Assembly: GCA_018374635.1 (NCBI GenBank)
Contig: JAHAEW010000006.1
Location: 4,995 to 68,994 of the forward strand
From: Clostridiales bacterium
GTDB lineage: Bacteria; Bacillota; Clostridia; Oscillospirales; Oscillospiraceae
Length of the DNA stretch: 64,000 nucleotides
Reading direction: 5' to 3'
Shown in pieces: positions 9,057-17,819 of the stretch. A program made the position numbers and the translations under genes. The first letter of the stretch is position 1. Each line of letters starts with the position of its first letter. The notes below the pieces were generated by a model. The model was given only the letters and a program-made list of their open reading frames with translations. It had not been told where the DNA came from and did not search any database.

Positions 9057-10193
9057 ATGGGCCAGAAGGTACTCTTTACGGCCTCTACATATTCCCATAT
9101 TCTGCATTTTCACCGCCCCTACCTGCGCCTTTTCCGGGAGGAGGGATGGGAGGTCCACGCGGCCTGCGGCGGAGCGCCAGCCGCCATTCCGGAGGCGGAT
9201 GAGGTGATCCACCTGCCTCTGGAGAAGAAGATGACGGCACCTGCCAACTGGGCCGCCGCAGGGCTCCTGCGCCGGAAAATACGGGCGGAAGGCTATGCGC
9301 TCATTATCACCCACACCTCCCTGGCCGCCTTTTTCACCCGGATGGCGGTGAAGGGGATGAAGGGGCGGCCCAAGGTGATCAATATGGTGCACGGCTATCT
9401 CTTTGATGACGATATGGCGCCGGTAAAACGGACCATTCTGCGTACGGCAGAACAGCTGGTGGCGGGAGAGACCGACCTGCTCCTCACCATGAACCGCGCC
9501 GACCTGAATTTGGCCCATCGGTACCGGTTGGGGAAGGAGATCGGCTCGGTTCCCGGCGTGGGGGTGGATTTTTCCCGCCTGGATGGGACCTCCAGGGAAC
9601 AGGGCCTGGAGCTCCGGGCCCGGTATGGTCTGAAACGGGAGGACTTCGTACTGGTCTATGCCGCGGAGTTCTCCCGGCGGAAGAGCCAGGCTGTGCTCAT
9701 CCGGGCTATGGCGGAACTGCCGGAGCGGGTACGCCTCATCCTGCCGGGAGAGGGCGCGCTGCTGGAGGAGTGCCGGGCGCTGGCGGAGGAGCTCGGGGTA
9801 GGGGAGCGGGTCCTCTTTCCGGGATACTGTACCCAGATGGCGACCTGGTATGCCGCCGCCGATGCGGCCGCGGCGGCCAGCCGGATCGAGGGCCTTCCAT
9901 TCCATGTGATGGAGGCCATGTATTTGAGCCTTCCTGTGATTGCAAGTGCCGTCAAAGGCCATGTAGATCTGATCGAAGAGGGCAGGAATGGGCTGCTCTG
10001 CCCCTATGGAGACAGCGCCGCCTTTGCCCGGCAGGTGCGGCGCTTTTTGGACGAGCCCGGACTGCGGGATGGGATGGCGGCGCAGGCGCGGGCATCTGTT
10101 TTGCAGTATAGTCTGGAGCGGGTGCTGCCTCAGGTATGGGACTGCTATACGGTTCTGCTGCCTCAGAAGAGCCGGGAGACACAGCCGGTATAG
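9057..10193 (+). CDS. GT4-family glycosyltransferase (EpsD-like)
   Basis: A 378-residue cytoplasmic GT-B glycosyltransferase. The N-terminal Rossmann-like half opens with KVLFTASTYSHILHFHRPYL, typical of EpsD/CapM-like enzymes. The C-terminal half has the GT4 nucleotide-sugar fold: GVGVDFSRLD, FVLVYAAEFSRRKSQ, LPGEGALLEE, the E-x7-E region SRIEGLPFHVMEAMYLSLPVI, and GRNGLLCPYGD. It would add a sugar to a lipid-linked glycan, probably continuing the pathway begun by the transferase at 3809. AAGGTGATC precedes the ATG by about 6 nt. It stands alone between two terminators. The donor and acceptor sugars cannot be inferred. Confidence 0.87.
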   Translation: MGQKVLFTASTYSHILHFHRPYLRLFREEGWEVHAACGGAPAAIPEADEVIHLPLEKKMTAPANWAAAGLLRRKIRAEGYALIITHTSLAAFFTRMAVKGMKGRPKVINMVHGYLFDDDMAPVKRTILRTAEQLVAGETDLLLTMNRADLNLAHRYRLGKEIGSVPGVGVDFSRLDGTSREQGLELRARYGLKREDFVLVYAAEFSRRKSQAVLIRAMAELPERVRLILPGEGALLEECRALAEELGVGERVLFPGYCTQMATWYAAADAAAAASRIEGLPFHVMEAMYLSLPVIASAVKGHVDLIEEGRNGLLCPYGDSAAFARQVRRFLDEPGLRDGMAAQARASVLQYSLERVLPQVWDCYTVLLPQKSRETQPV

Positions 10194-10214
10194 CCGGATA
10201 TATGAAATCGTATA

Positions 10215-10237
10215 GTTATATTTTGCTCTAATATAAC
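10215..10237. other. AT-rich inverted repeat
   Basis: GTTATATT (10215-10222) and AATATAAC (10230-10237) form a perfect 8-bp inverted repeat with a 7-nt spacer, in an AT-rich patch between convergent genes. It could be a weak terminator or protein site for the glycosyltransferase transcript. Nothing else supports a role. Confidence 0.3.
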
Positions 10238-10247
10238 AAATTGGAAT

Positions 10248-10282
10248 CAAAAGAGGGCCGGCGCCTATCAGGCGCCGGCCCT
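10248..10282 (-). terminator. Terminator of the zinc-ribbon/Big_2 gene
   Basis: AGGGCCGGCGCCT (10254-10266) pairs perfectly with 10270-10282. On the minus strand it is followed by CTTTTGATT. It lies between convergent genes and may serve both. Confidence 0.8.
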
Positions 10283-10308
10283 GGTATTGTATGGATCGAA
10301 GTTGGGGA

Positions 10309-11250
10309 TCAACCGCTGCATCGAACGATACAGGTGAGCTCTTTGCCGTCCACCTTGCAGATCAGAGTGGTGGTGCCTTTTCCGACCATGGAGACCAGGC
10401 CGCTGCTGTCCACTGTGGCCACAGCGGAATTGGCGGTGGACCAGGAGGGCGTGGACGCGGCGCCTGAAACGCTCATCTGTACGGTAGTGCCCTTAGGCAT
10501 GGTAAAGTCGGTCTTATTCAGCACCGGGGTGCTCGTGGAGGTGGATGTGCCGGGCGTGGGGGAAGGGGCGGCACTCGTCCCGGCATCCGCCGGGGCGTCA
10601 AAGCTGCACCGGACGATGCAGGTCTGGAAGATCTGGGTTCCCTTGAGAGTGGCCGTGATGGTGACACTGCTCACACCGCCGGACTTGCCCAGTCCCTTGA
10701 CCGTGCCGTTTTCGTCCACGCTGACCACCTCGGGATTGCTGCTGGTCCATTCCAGATAGCCTATGCTGCCGCCGGGGGAGAAGGCAGCGTGAATGGTGTG
10801 GACCTGGCCGTAATTTTGCAGAGTGAAATCGCTCTGATCCAGCGTAAAGCCGGTGGCGGTCTGATCGGCAGGCACTGTGGGCGAGGGGGAGACCTCTGGC
10901 GAAGGGGAGACCTGCGCGCTCTCTGAGGGGGCGGGGGTGGCTGAGGTAAGGGGCGGCGTACTGCCCCGGTCGATCATAGGCTTGACGATGGAGACTACGA
11001 TGCATACGGCGGCCACGATAAAGGCCAGGGAGACCACCGTGCTGATGATTTTTGCGGGAGTTGGACCGCTGGAGTAACCGCCGCCCCGGGTATTGGTGGT
11101 CATGCGCCGCCCGGTCCGGCGGGAAGGACGGTTATCCTCCGCCTCAGGCGGACGGCCATCGCAGAAGGGGCAGCGTTTATAGGTAGCGGCATAGTCTTCG
11201 CCGCAGATATCACAGTGGATCATTTGATTGCGGGTGGGAGTCCGCGCCAT
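10309..11250 (-). CDS. Zinc-ribbon membrane protein with two Big_2 (Ig-like) domains
   Basis: A 313-residue protein with an unusual layout. Residues 11-31 form a zinc ribbon (CDIC then CPFC). A basic linker and one transmembrane helix follow at about 66-90 (IISTVVSLAFIVAAVCIVVSIV), then a Ser/Pro/Thr-rich wall-spanning linker (about 97-130). Two Big_2-type domains come next: TLDQSDFTLQN...WTSSNPEVVSVDENGTVKGLG, and LNKTDFTMPKG...WSTANSAVATVDSSGLV. The cytoplasmic zinc ribbon with external Ig-like repeats suggests a signal-anchored surface protein. GGAGGGA lies 6 nt before the ATG. The gene is divergent from the AAA+ gene with about 80 bp between the two promoters. No enzymatic motif is seen. 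Confidence 0.75.
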   Translation of the reverse strand: MARTPTRNQMIHCDICGEDYAATYKRCPFCDGRPPEAEDNRPSRRTGRRMTTNTRGGGYSSGPTPAKIISTVVSLAFIVAAVCIVVSIVKPMIDRGSTPPLTSATPAPSESAQVSPSPEVSPSPTVPADQTATGFTLDQSDFTLQNYGQVHTIHAAFSPGGSIGYLEWTSSNPEVVSVDENGTVKGLGKSGGVSSVTITATLKGTQIFQTCIVRCSFDAPADAGTSAAPSPTPGTSTSTSTPVLNKTDFTMPKGTTVQMSVSGAASTPSWSTANSAVATVDSSGLVSMVGKGTTTLICKVDGKELTCIVRCSG

Positions 11251-11293
11251 AAAAAATCCCTCCGATTGACAAGTTTTATCCTCTCAGAACCTT

Positions 11294-11322
11294 ATTTTAC
11301 ACGGGAATACAAGGTGCGTCAA
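11294..11322 (-). promoter_or_regulatory. Promoter of the zinc-ribbon/Big_2 gene
   Basis: Read on the minus strand: TTGACG (11317-11322), 17-bp spacer, TAAAAT (11294-11299). Confidence 0.75.
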
Positions 11323-11401
11323 CGGTCGTGGGGAAATGTTCCGGAAAATTTAATAATCTGGGAGAATCGGAAGAGTGCGCGGGGAGAAACGCCCTCCCTT
11401 C

Positions 11402-11430
11402 TTGCATCTGACGGGGGATTCCAGTATAAT
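11402..11430 (+). promoter_or_regulatory. Promoter of the AAA+-comEC-holA-rnmV genes
   Basis: TTGCAT (11402-11407), 17-bp spacer, TATAAT (11425-11430). It is divergent from the promoter at 11294-11322. Confidence 0.8.
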
Positions 11431-11465
11431 CAAAAAATACGATAACCACAGAAGAGGTGGAGCAG

Positions 11466-12905
11466 ATGAATGGTTCCATGACCGCCGCGGCGGTACACAG
11501 ACAATATGTGGACGGATTGAATGCGTTTTCCAGGCAGATCACAGATCCCGTTTTACGCATACGGCTGGGGCAGGAGGCCGATGTATTTTTCCGGGCGTGC
11601 GCCCTGGGGGTATGGCAGAGGGACGGCGGGGCCCTCTCCCCGCGGCATGTGGAGTACTATAACGCCATTTACCAGCCGGGCCATCCCGTACCCGCCATCC
11701 TCTTCTGGGAATTGAGCACTGCGGTGAGCGAGTATCCCGGGTTCCGGCCACTGGACTGCTTTGTGCGGATGCGCTCCTGTGATAAGGTGTCCGGCACCGA
11801 TCTGGCCAGGCGTTTTATTGATCTGGTCACCCTGATGATCCTGCTCTTTGCGGCGGTGGACGACTGTGTCAGTTCTGAGGAGGCCGCCTTTGCCAAGGCC
11901 TGTGCCGGCACCCTCTCCACCCTGTGCGAGGGGGATGGACTCAAAGCGGGGAAACCGCCCCTGGACCCCATGGAATTTGTCACCCGCCTTCCGGCGGAGA
12001 AGAAACCGGCATCTTCCCAGCCTGTCCCGGCTCCGCCGCCGGAGGAGAAGAAGCCGGAGGCGGAGGAGAGCCTCCCCACGCTGGAGGAACTGATGGCGGA
12101 GCTGGACAGTCTGTGCGGCCTGGAACAGGTCAAGGCTGATGTCAAGAGCCTCATCAATCTGGTCAAGGTGCGCAAGCTGCGGGAGGAACACGGTCTGCCG
12201 GTGCCCCCCATGTCCCTTCATCTGGTCTTTCTGGGGAATCCGGGCACCGGGAAGACCACCGTGGCCCGCCTGCTGGCCCAGATCTACCGGGCCATCGGGG
12301 TGCTCTCCAAGGGCCAGCTGGTGGAAGTGGACCGGTCCGGCCTGGTGGCGGGATTTGTGGGACAGACTGCCATCAAGACCCAGGAGGCGGTGCAGCGGGC
12401 TCTGGGCGGGGTGCTCTTTATCGACGAGGCATACGCATTGGCCGCGTCGGACCAGGCCGGTGATTTTGGGCGGGAGGCCATTGAGGTCCTGCTCAAACAT
12501 ATGGAGGATCACCGGAAGGACCTGATCGTGATTGCGGCCGGGTATACCGAGGAGATGGGACGGTTCATTCACGCCAATCCCGGACTGGAGAGCCGCTTCA
12601 ACAAGTACTTCTATTTTGAGGATTACAGCGCCTCCCAGCTGGTGGAGATTTTTCGGTCTATGTGCCGGAAAAATGGATACACGCTGGACGAGGACGCCCT
12701 GGCCTGTGTGGAAGAGGTCTTTCAGGCGCTCCATGCCGAGCGGGATGAGAACTTCGGAAACGCCCGTGAGGTGCGCAACGTCTTTGAAAAAGCGGTGGCC
12801 CGGCAGGCCGACCGGGTGGCGCAGATGGGCGACCCCGGCCGGGAGGAGCTGATGGCCCTGCGCAGAGCGGATCTGGAGGAGGAGCGGGGGAACGGGGGTG
12901 CGTAA
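11466..12905 (+). CDS. CbbX/SpoVK-like AAA+ ATPase
   Basis: A 479-residue cytoplasmic ATPase. Residues 1-150 form a helical domain of unknown type, perhaps TerB-like. A Pro/Glu-rich linker follows (about 175-200). The AAA+ core of the CbxX/CfqX/SpoVK class includes LDSLCGLEQVKADVKSLI, Walker A GNPGTGKT near residue 257, a pore-like segment GLVAGFVGQTA, Walker B VLFIDEAYAL, sensor region IVIAAGYTEEM, and the arginine-finger region NPGLESRFNKYFYF. The ATG at 11466 is preferred over the GTG three codons earlier because GAGGTGG is correctly spaced only for the ATG. Such proteins remodel partner complexes; SpoVK acts in sporulation. The target is unknown. Its end overlaps comEC by 8 bp. Confidence 0.82.
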   Translation: MNGSMTAAAVHRQYVDGLNAFSRQITDPVLRIRLGQEADVFFRACALGVWQRDGGALSPRHVEYYNAIYQPGHPVPAILFWELSTAVSEYPGFRPLDCFVRMRSCDKVSGTDLARRFIDLVTLMILLFAAVDDCVSSEEAAFAKACAGTLSTLCEGDGLKAGKPPLDPMEFVTRLPAEKKPASSQPVPAPPPEEKKPEAEESLPTLEELMAELDSLCGLEQVKADVKSLINLVKVRKLREEHGLPVPPMSLHLVFLGNPGTGKTTVARLLAQIYRAIGVLSKGQLVEVDRSGLVAGFVGQTAIKTQEAVQRALGGVLFIDEAYALAASDQAGDFGREAIEVLLKHMEDHRKDLIVIAAGYTEEMGRFIHANPGLESRFNKYFYFEDYSASQLVEIFRSMCRKNGYTLDEDALACVEEVFQALHAERDENFGNAREVRNVFEKAVARQADRVAQMGDPGREELMALRRADLEEERGNGGA

Positions 12906-15183
12906 GCTCGCCTCCTTTGCCGCGCCATGCTCAGCGGCCATCCTGCTCTCGGTTTTGCTGCTGCCGGAGGGATGGCTGCCGCTGCTGGGGGCAGGATGTC
13001 TGTGCCTGGGCCTGTGCCTGCTCCTGCGGGAGGAGAAGGGGCGCGGGTTGCTGCCCCGGCTCATTTGCTTCGGACTGGCCGCCGGGTTTCTGTGGACGGC
13101 CCTCTATCAGGGCCGTACCCTGGCGCCTGCCCGGCAGATGAGCGGGAGAGAGCATCTATTCACCGCCGTGGTGACCGACTGGCCCGGTACCACACGGTAT
13201 GGCGCGTCTGTGGAGGTCGCCCTCCCGGCGGAGAATGGAACGGTGCTGGGGGCGGTGCTCTATGCGGACGAGCAGCTCCTGACCCTGCGTCCGGGAGACC
13301 GCGTGCGGGGAAGGGCGGAACTGGAGCTGGCCCACACTTTGGGCGGAGAGGAGAGCGACTCCTTCTACGCCAAGGGGATCTTTCTCACCGGCAGTCTCCG
13401 GGGGGAGCTGGAGGTGGATGCGCCGGAGCGGACGCCGCTCCGGTACTGGCCCGCTTTTTGGGCGCGGCATCTGAAAGAGCAGATCGGCCGCTCCTTTCCG
13501 GCGGATGTGGCGGGGTTTGTCTCCGGCCTGGTGACCGGGGATAAAAGCGGCTTGGACGACGGGACCTATACCGCCTTTCAGCGTACGGGGACGGCCCATG
13601 TGGTGGCAGTCTCAGGGCTGCATGTCTCCTTTCTGGCCGGAGTGGCCCTGCGCCTGCTTGGCCGGGGACGCCGCCGTACGGCGGTGCTGACCATTTTGCT
13701 CATGGCGGCCCTTGCGGGGATCGCTGGCTATACGCCCTCCGTGCTGCGGGCCGCGTTCCTCCAGACCATGCTGCTGATCGCGCCCCTGGTGGAACGGGAG
13801 GGCGATGGTCCCACCTCTCTGTCGCTGGCCCTGCTTCTTCTGCTGCTTCAGAATCCATACGCCGGAGCTGGGATCGGATTGCAGCTCTCCTTCGCCTCCG
13901 TGGCCGGGATACAGCTGTGCTCCCAGCGGCTCTACGAGTGCTGGACTTGGTGGCTGCCCTGCCGGGTCCGGGGACTGCGTCGGTGGGGAAAGCAGGCATT
14001 CCGGGTGCTGGCGGCCTCTCTGGCCACGACCCTGGGAGCCCTCCTCTTCACCACACCACTGACCGTCCTCGCCTTTGGGGAACTCTCGCTGGCGGCACCG
14101 CTGGCCAATCTGATGGTGCTGGGCGCGGTGGCGGTGTGCTTTGCGGGCGGGCTGGGCGTCGCGGTGCTGGGAATCCTTGCGCCTGCCTTGGCCGGCTTTT
14201 TGGGCGAGGTATTCGCGCTGCCCGGGCGGTATGTGCTGTGGGTGGTGCGGGGGATGAGCCGGTTTCCACTGGCCGCGGTCCCCCTGGACAGCATCTACCT
14301 GCGGGGATGGCTGATCCTGCTCTATATCCTGCTGATTTTGTGGGCGGTTCTGCGGAGAGGGCCGGGGGTGCGGATTCGACCGGTCATCCCGCTGTGTGCC
14401 GGGGTTCTCTCCCTGTGCGCCGCCCTGATGTGCGGCGCGGCCGAGCTGCGCCTGGCCGGCCTGACCCTGTCTGTTCTGGATGTGGGACAGGGGCAGAGCG
14501 TGGCCCTGGTCTCCCAGGGGCGCACCGCGCTGGTGGACTGCGGCGGCAGCGGCTGGGAGAACGGGGGAGATGTGGCCGCCGACTACTTCCAGAGCCGGGG
14601 CGTGACGCGGCTGGATACACTTATCCTGACCCACTTTCACGCCGACCACACCAACGGGGTGGAGCAGCTGCTGGAGCGCATGGAGGTGGGATTGCTCGTC
14701 GCCCCCGATGTGGAAGAGGAGAGTCCGGAGCGGCAGGCGCTGCTCTCCAAGGCCGCAGAGCATGGGACACAGATCCTGCTGTTGGACGAGAATGCGTGGC
14801 TCGAGCTGGGACAGGCCCGCATCCAGATCTATCGCCCCATGGGAGATGGGGGCGGCAATGAGGAGGGGCTGGCACTGCTGGTCTCCGCGGATACCTTTAA
14901 CGCACTTCTGACCGGGGACATGAATACCACTCTGGAAGAGCGGCTGGTGAAATACGGGGCGCTGCCAGATGTGGATGTGCTGATTGCGGGGCATCACGGC
15001 TCCAAATACGCCTCTTCGGACCGCCTGCTGGAGGCGGTCCGGCCGGAGTATGCCGTCCTCTCGGTGGGGTATAACTCGTATGGACATCCCGCGCCCGAGG
15101 CCCTCGCCCGGCTGGAAGCGGCGGGATGTGACATTTACCGCACCGACTGGATGGGGACCATCACCTTCCGGGTACGGGAATAA
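12898..15183 (+). CDS. comEC: DNA internalization competence protein ComEC/Rec2
   Basis: This 761-residue membrane protein forms the channel for single-stranded DNA in natural transformation. The N-terminus has two transmembrane helices and an OB-like external domain. The Competence domain (about 200-480) is marked by GTAHVVAVSGLHVSFLAG and many helices. The C-terminal metallo-beta-lactamase-like domain (about 520-760) has LDVGQGQSVAL, the metal motif HFHADHTNG, GDMNTTLEE and GHHGSKYASSD, which keeps the nuclease-type ligands. The GTG start overlaps the AAA+ gene by 8 bp, so the two are translationally coupled. holA follows after 18 bp; comEC-holA adjacency is common in Bacillota. Together with comF at 46978 this suggests at least a partial competence set. 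Confidence 0.93.
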   Translation: MRKLASFAAPCSAAILLSVLLLPEGWLPLLGAGCLCLGLCLLLREEKGRGLLPRLICFGLAAGFLWTALYQGRTLAPARQMSGREHLFTAVVTDWPGTTRYGASVEVALPAENGTVLGAVLYADEQLLTLRPGDRVRGRAELELAHTLGGEESDSFYAKGIFLTGSLRGELEVDAPERTPLRYWPAFWARHLKEQIGRSFPADVAGFVSGLVTGDKSGLDDGTYTAFQRTGTAHVVAVSGLHVSFLAGVALRLLGRGRRRTAVLTILLMAALAGIAGYTPSVLRAAFLQTMLLIAPLVEREGDGPTSLSLALLLLLLQNPYAGAGIGLQLSFASVAGIQLCSQRLYECWTWWLPCRVRGLRRWGKQAFRVLAASLATTLGALLFTTPLTVLAFGELSLAAPLANLMVLGAVAVCFAGGLGVAVLGILAPALAGFLGEVFALPGRYVLWVVRGMSRFPLAAVPLDSIYLRGWLILLYILLILWAVLRRGPGVRIRPVIPLCAGVLSLCAALMCGAAELRLAGLTLSVLDVGQGQSVALVSQGRTALVDCGGSGWENGGDVAADYFQSRGVTRLDTLILTHFHADHTNGVEQLLERMEVGLLVAPDVEEESPERQALLSKAAEHGTQILLLDENAWLELGQARIQIYRPMGDGGGNEEGLALLVSADTFNALLTGDMNTTLEERLVKYGALPDVDVLIAGHHGSKYASSDRLLEAVRPEYAVLSVGYNSYGHPAPEALARLEAAGCDIYRTDWMGTITFRVRE

Positions 15184-15201
15184 CAGAAAGGAGGGCGGCC
15201 C

Positions 15202-16242
15202 ATGGCCCCGAAAGCAAAGGCGGACGACACCGCCTATAAACAGCTGAAAAAGGACATCGCCGCTGGGACCATCGGCTCCCTCTATGTGTTTCACGGGGAG
15301 GAGTCCTACCTGCGGGACTTCTATCTGGGGAAGATGCGCCAGAAGCTCCTGCCGGCAGGTATGGAGGAATTCAACCTCCATACCCTGACAGGGAAAGAAT
15401 TTGACGTGAAAAAGCTCCAGGAGATGGTGGACTGCCTGCCCATGATGAGCGAGCGCACCCTTATCGTGGTCAACGACTACGACCTCTACAAGGGAGATAA
15501 GGAGGGACTGATCCGGGTCCTCTCCGACCTGCCGGAGTACGTGTGCCTGGTCTTTGTCTACGACCTGATCGAGTACAAGGCCGACGCCCGCACGAAGCTT
15601 GCGGGACTGCTCAAGGGCAGGGGGAGCGTAGTGCCCTTCAACCGGCAGGGACAAAACGACCTGGTGGACTGGATCTCCCGCCGGTTCCGGGCGCTGGACC
15701 ATGACATCGGCACCGAGGACGCCAAGTACCTGATGTTCCTCTGCGGCGATCTGATGAACGGCCTGATCTCGGAGATCGGCAAGATCGGGGCCTATGCCAA
15801 GGGGCACCGGGTCACCCGGGCCGATATCGACGCGGTGGCCACGCCGCAGCTGGACGCGGTGGTCTTTCAGATGACCGACGCCATCGCCGCAGGGAACTTT
15901 GACCGGGCGGCGTCAGTGCTGGGGGATCTCTTCCACATGCAGGAGGCTCCCATCAAGCTGCTGGCTGTGCTGGGCAAGCAGATCCGGCAGCTCTACTCGG
16001 CCCGGCTGGCGTTGGAGCACCGGAAAGGGACGGCCTACCTCATGGAGCAGTGGGGGATGCGCAACTCCTATCCGGCGGAAAAGCTGATGAATGCGGCGCG
16101 AAAGTTCTCCCTCGCCTGGTGCCGCCGGGCGGTCATCCGGTGCGGCGAGGTGGATCTGGCCATGAAATCCACCGGCGCCGACGGAGAGGAGCTGCTCATC
16201 GGCCTCCTGATGGAGCTGGCCATGCCAGCCCGGGACCGGTGA
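15202..16242 (+). CDS. holA: DNA polymerase III subunit delta
   Basis: The clamp-loader delta subunit, 346 residues, opens the sliding clamp during replication. The N-terminal region shows the family pattern SLYVFHGEESYLRDFYLGKM and FNLHTLTGKEFDVKKLQEMVDCLPMMSERTLIVVND, here described in parts. The lid and collar follow with LVDWISRRFRALDHDI and FQMTDAIAAGNFDRA. Delta has no working P-loop, and none is seen. RBS AAAGGAGG is upstream. The position after comEC matches the common arrangement. Confidence 0.92.
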   Translation: MAPKAKADDTAYKQLKKDIAAGTIGSLYVFHGEESYLRDFYLGKMRQKLLPAGMEEFNLHTLTGKEFDVKKLQEMVDCLPMMSERTLIVVNDYDLYKGDKEGLIRVLSDLPEYVCLVFVYDLIEYKADARTKLAGLLKGRGSVVPFNRQGQNDLVDWISRRFRALDHDIGTEDAKYLMFLCGDLMNGLISEIGKIGAYAKGHRVTRADIDAVATPQLDAVVFQMTDAIAAGNFDRAASVLGDLFHMQEAPIKLLAVLGKQIRQLYSARLALEHRKGTAYLMEQWGMRNSYPAEKLMNAARKFSLAWCRRAVIRCGEVDLAMKSTGADGEELLIGLLMELAMPARDR

Positions 16243-16272
16243 TAAAAATGACCCACAGAGAGGAGAAAAGCC

Positions 16273-16881
16273 ATGCTGCATATCCGGGAGGCCATCGTAG
16301 TGGAGGGCCGCTATGACAAACACACCCTGTCCCAGGTGGTGGATGCGCTCATTGTAGAGACCTCCGGCTTTGGGATTTTCAAAGACGTGAAACAGCTTGC
16401 CTTTCTGCGCAAGCTGGCGGAGGAGCGGGGGCTCATCATCCTGACCGACTCGGACGGAGCGGGGTTTGTCATCCGTAATTTTCTCAAGGGGAGCATCCCG
16501 CCAAGTCAGGTAAAGCACGCCTATATCCCGGACCGGTACGGCAAGGAGCGGCGCAAGCGCCAGCCGGGGAAAGAGGGAAAACTGGGCGTGGAGGGGATGC
16601 GTCCCCAGGTCCTGGAGGAGGTCCTGCGCCGGGCGGGCGCTACCTTTCTGGAGGGGAACGGGGAGGAGGCGCCCACCGGACGGCCGGTCACAAAAGCGGA
16701 CCTGATGCGGGATGGCCTCACAGGGGGCGCCGGTTCGGCCGAGCGGCGCCGCGCCCTCCAGCGGACCCTGGATCTGCCCGAGCACCTCACCGCAAACGCC
16801 CTTGTGGAGGTGCTCAACCGGCTGTATGGCTATGAGGCCTACCGCCGAGCGGTGGAGGCGCTGGAAGAGCTGTCCGAATAG
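16273..16881 (+). CDS. rnmV: Ribonuclease M5
   Basis: A 202-residue Toprim-domain nuclease that matures the 5S rRNA 3' and 5' ends. The Toprim motifs are the Glu in EAIVVEGRYDK (about residue 10) and the DSDGAG motif in LIILTDSDGAGFVIRN (about 57-62). KHAYIPDRYGKERRKRQPGKEGKLGVE is the family's conserved basic stretch, given here as IPDRYGKE and KEGKLGVEG. The C-terminal helical half matches the usual M5 extension. GAGAGGAG lies before the ATG. It is the last gene of the operon before a terminator. Confidence 0.88.
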   Translation: MLHIREAIVVEGRYDKHTLSQVVDALIVETSGFGIFKDVKQLAFLRKLAEERGLIILTDSDGAGFVIRNFLKGSIPPSQVKHAYIPDRYGKERRKRQPGKEGKLGVEGMRPQVLEEVLRRAGATFLEGNGEEAPTGRPVTKADLMRDGLTGGAGSAERRRALQRTLDLPEHLTANALVEVLNRLYGYEAYRRAVEALEELSE

Positions 16882-16892
16882 AAAAATAGGAC

Positions 16893-16935
16893 AAAGGGAC
16901 GTGTGTGGAGAGAGCTTCAACATGCGTCCCTTTTT
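16893..16935 (+). terminator. Terminator after rnmV
   Basis: AAAGGGACG (16893-16901) pairs with CGTCCCTTT (16925-16933) and is followed by a T-run. A second hairpin, CCAGCCC/GGGCTGG at 16959-16976, has no T-run. Confidence 0.75.
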
Positions 16936-17069
16936 CTGGTTGGAAATAAAGAAGAACTCCAGCCCGTTTGGGCTGGCAGTCTTTCGTAAAAAAGGGTATA
17001 ATAAAAAAGGATCTGCCCATGCAGAGCGGCACGGTACGGAAAATATTTTAGTAAAAAACAAAAAAACAC

Positions 17070-17122
17070 TTGACGAATCGATAATTGCGTGGTATCTTAA
17101 TAACTGTAAATGATAATCATTA
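17070..17122 (+). promoter_or_regulatory. Rubrerythrin promoter with Fur/PerR-like operator
   Basis: TTGACG (17070-17075), 17-bp spacer, TATCTT (17093-17098). Directly downstream, over the expected transcription start, is the 13-bp palindrome AATGATAATCATT (17109-17121), which fits the TGATAATNATT core of Fur-family boxes. Rubrerythrins are usually induced by peroxide through PerR, so peroxide or iron derepression is the simplest reading (inference). Confidence 0.72.
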
Positions 17123-17179
17123 CTGATTATAACCTACAACTGTTTGGAGAAATAGAATTTTAGTTAGGAGGAACATTTT

Positions 17180-17722
17180 ATGAAGAAGTTTGTTTGCTCT
17201 GTCTGCGGTTATGTCCATGAGGGTGAGTCTGCTCCCGATATCTGCCCCATCTGCAAGGCCCCCAAGGAGAAGTTTGTTGAGCAGGCCGGCGAGAAGAGCT
17301 GGGCTGCTGAGCATGTGGTGGGCGTGGCTCAGGGCGCTCCCGAGGAGATCATGCAGGGCCTGCGGGAGAACTTCCAGGGCGAGTGCACCGAGGTCGGCAT
17401 GTATCTGGCCATGGCCCGTGTGGCTCACCGGGAGGGCTATCCCGAGATCGGCCTGTACTGGGAGAAGGCTGCCTACGAGGAGGCTGAGCATGCCGCTAAG
17501 TTCGCCGAGCTGCTGGGCGAGGTCGTGACCGCTTCCACCAAGAAGAACCTGGAGATGCGCGTTGACGCCGAGAACGGCGCTACCGCCGGCAAGTTCGAGC
17601 TGGCCAAGCTGGCCAAGCAGCACAACCTGGACGCCATCCACGACACCGTCCACGAGATGGCCCGCGACGAGGCCCGCCACGGCAAGGCGTTCGAGGGCCT
17701 GCTGAAGCGCTACTTCGGCTAA
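17180..17722 (+). CDS. Reverse rubrerythrin (NADH peroxidase component)
   Basis: A 180-residue cytoplasmic peroxide-scavenging protein of anaerobes. The domain order is reversed: an N-terminal rubredoxin-type Fe(Cys)4 site (CSVCGY at residues 6-11, CPICKAP at about 23-29) precedes the ferritin-like diiron domain. The diiron ligands are in ENFQGECTEVGMY, EKAAYEEAEHAAKF, ENGATAGKFE and HEMARDEARHGKAF. It accepts electrons from rubredoxin or NADH oxidoreductases and reduces hydrogen peroxide to water. Codon use is strongly optimised, as in the S-layer gene, suggesting abundance. AGGAGG precedes the ATG by 8 nt. Monocistronic, with its own terminator. Confidence 0.92.
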   Translation: MKKFVCSVCGYVHEGESAPDICPICKAPKEKFVEQAGEKSWAAEHVVGVAQGAPEEIMQGLRENFQGECTEVGMYLAMARVAHREGYPEIGLYWEKAAYEEAEHAAKFAELLGEVVTASTKKNLEMRVDAENGATAGKFELAKLAKQHNLDAIHDTVHEMARDEARHGKAFEGLLKRYFG

Positions 17723-17819
17723 TCGAAAAGTCTGTATATCTGTTCTGAGATGCGCCTTGATAATGGCGGAGATCCATTAAAATAAGCGAAAATAGGAACA
17801 AAAGATACACAGTAACAGA

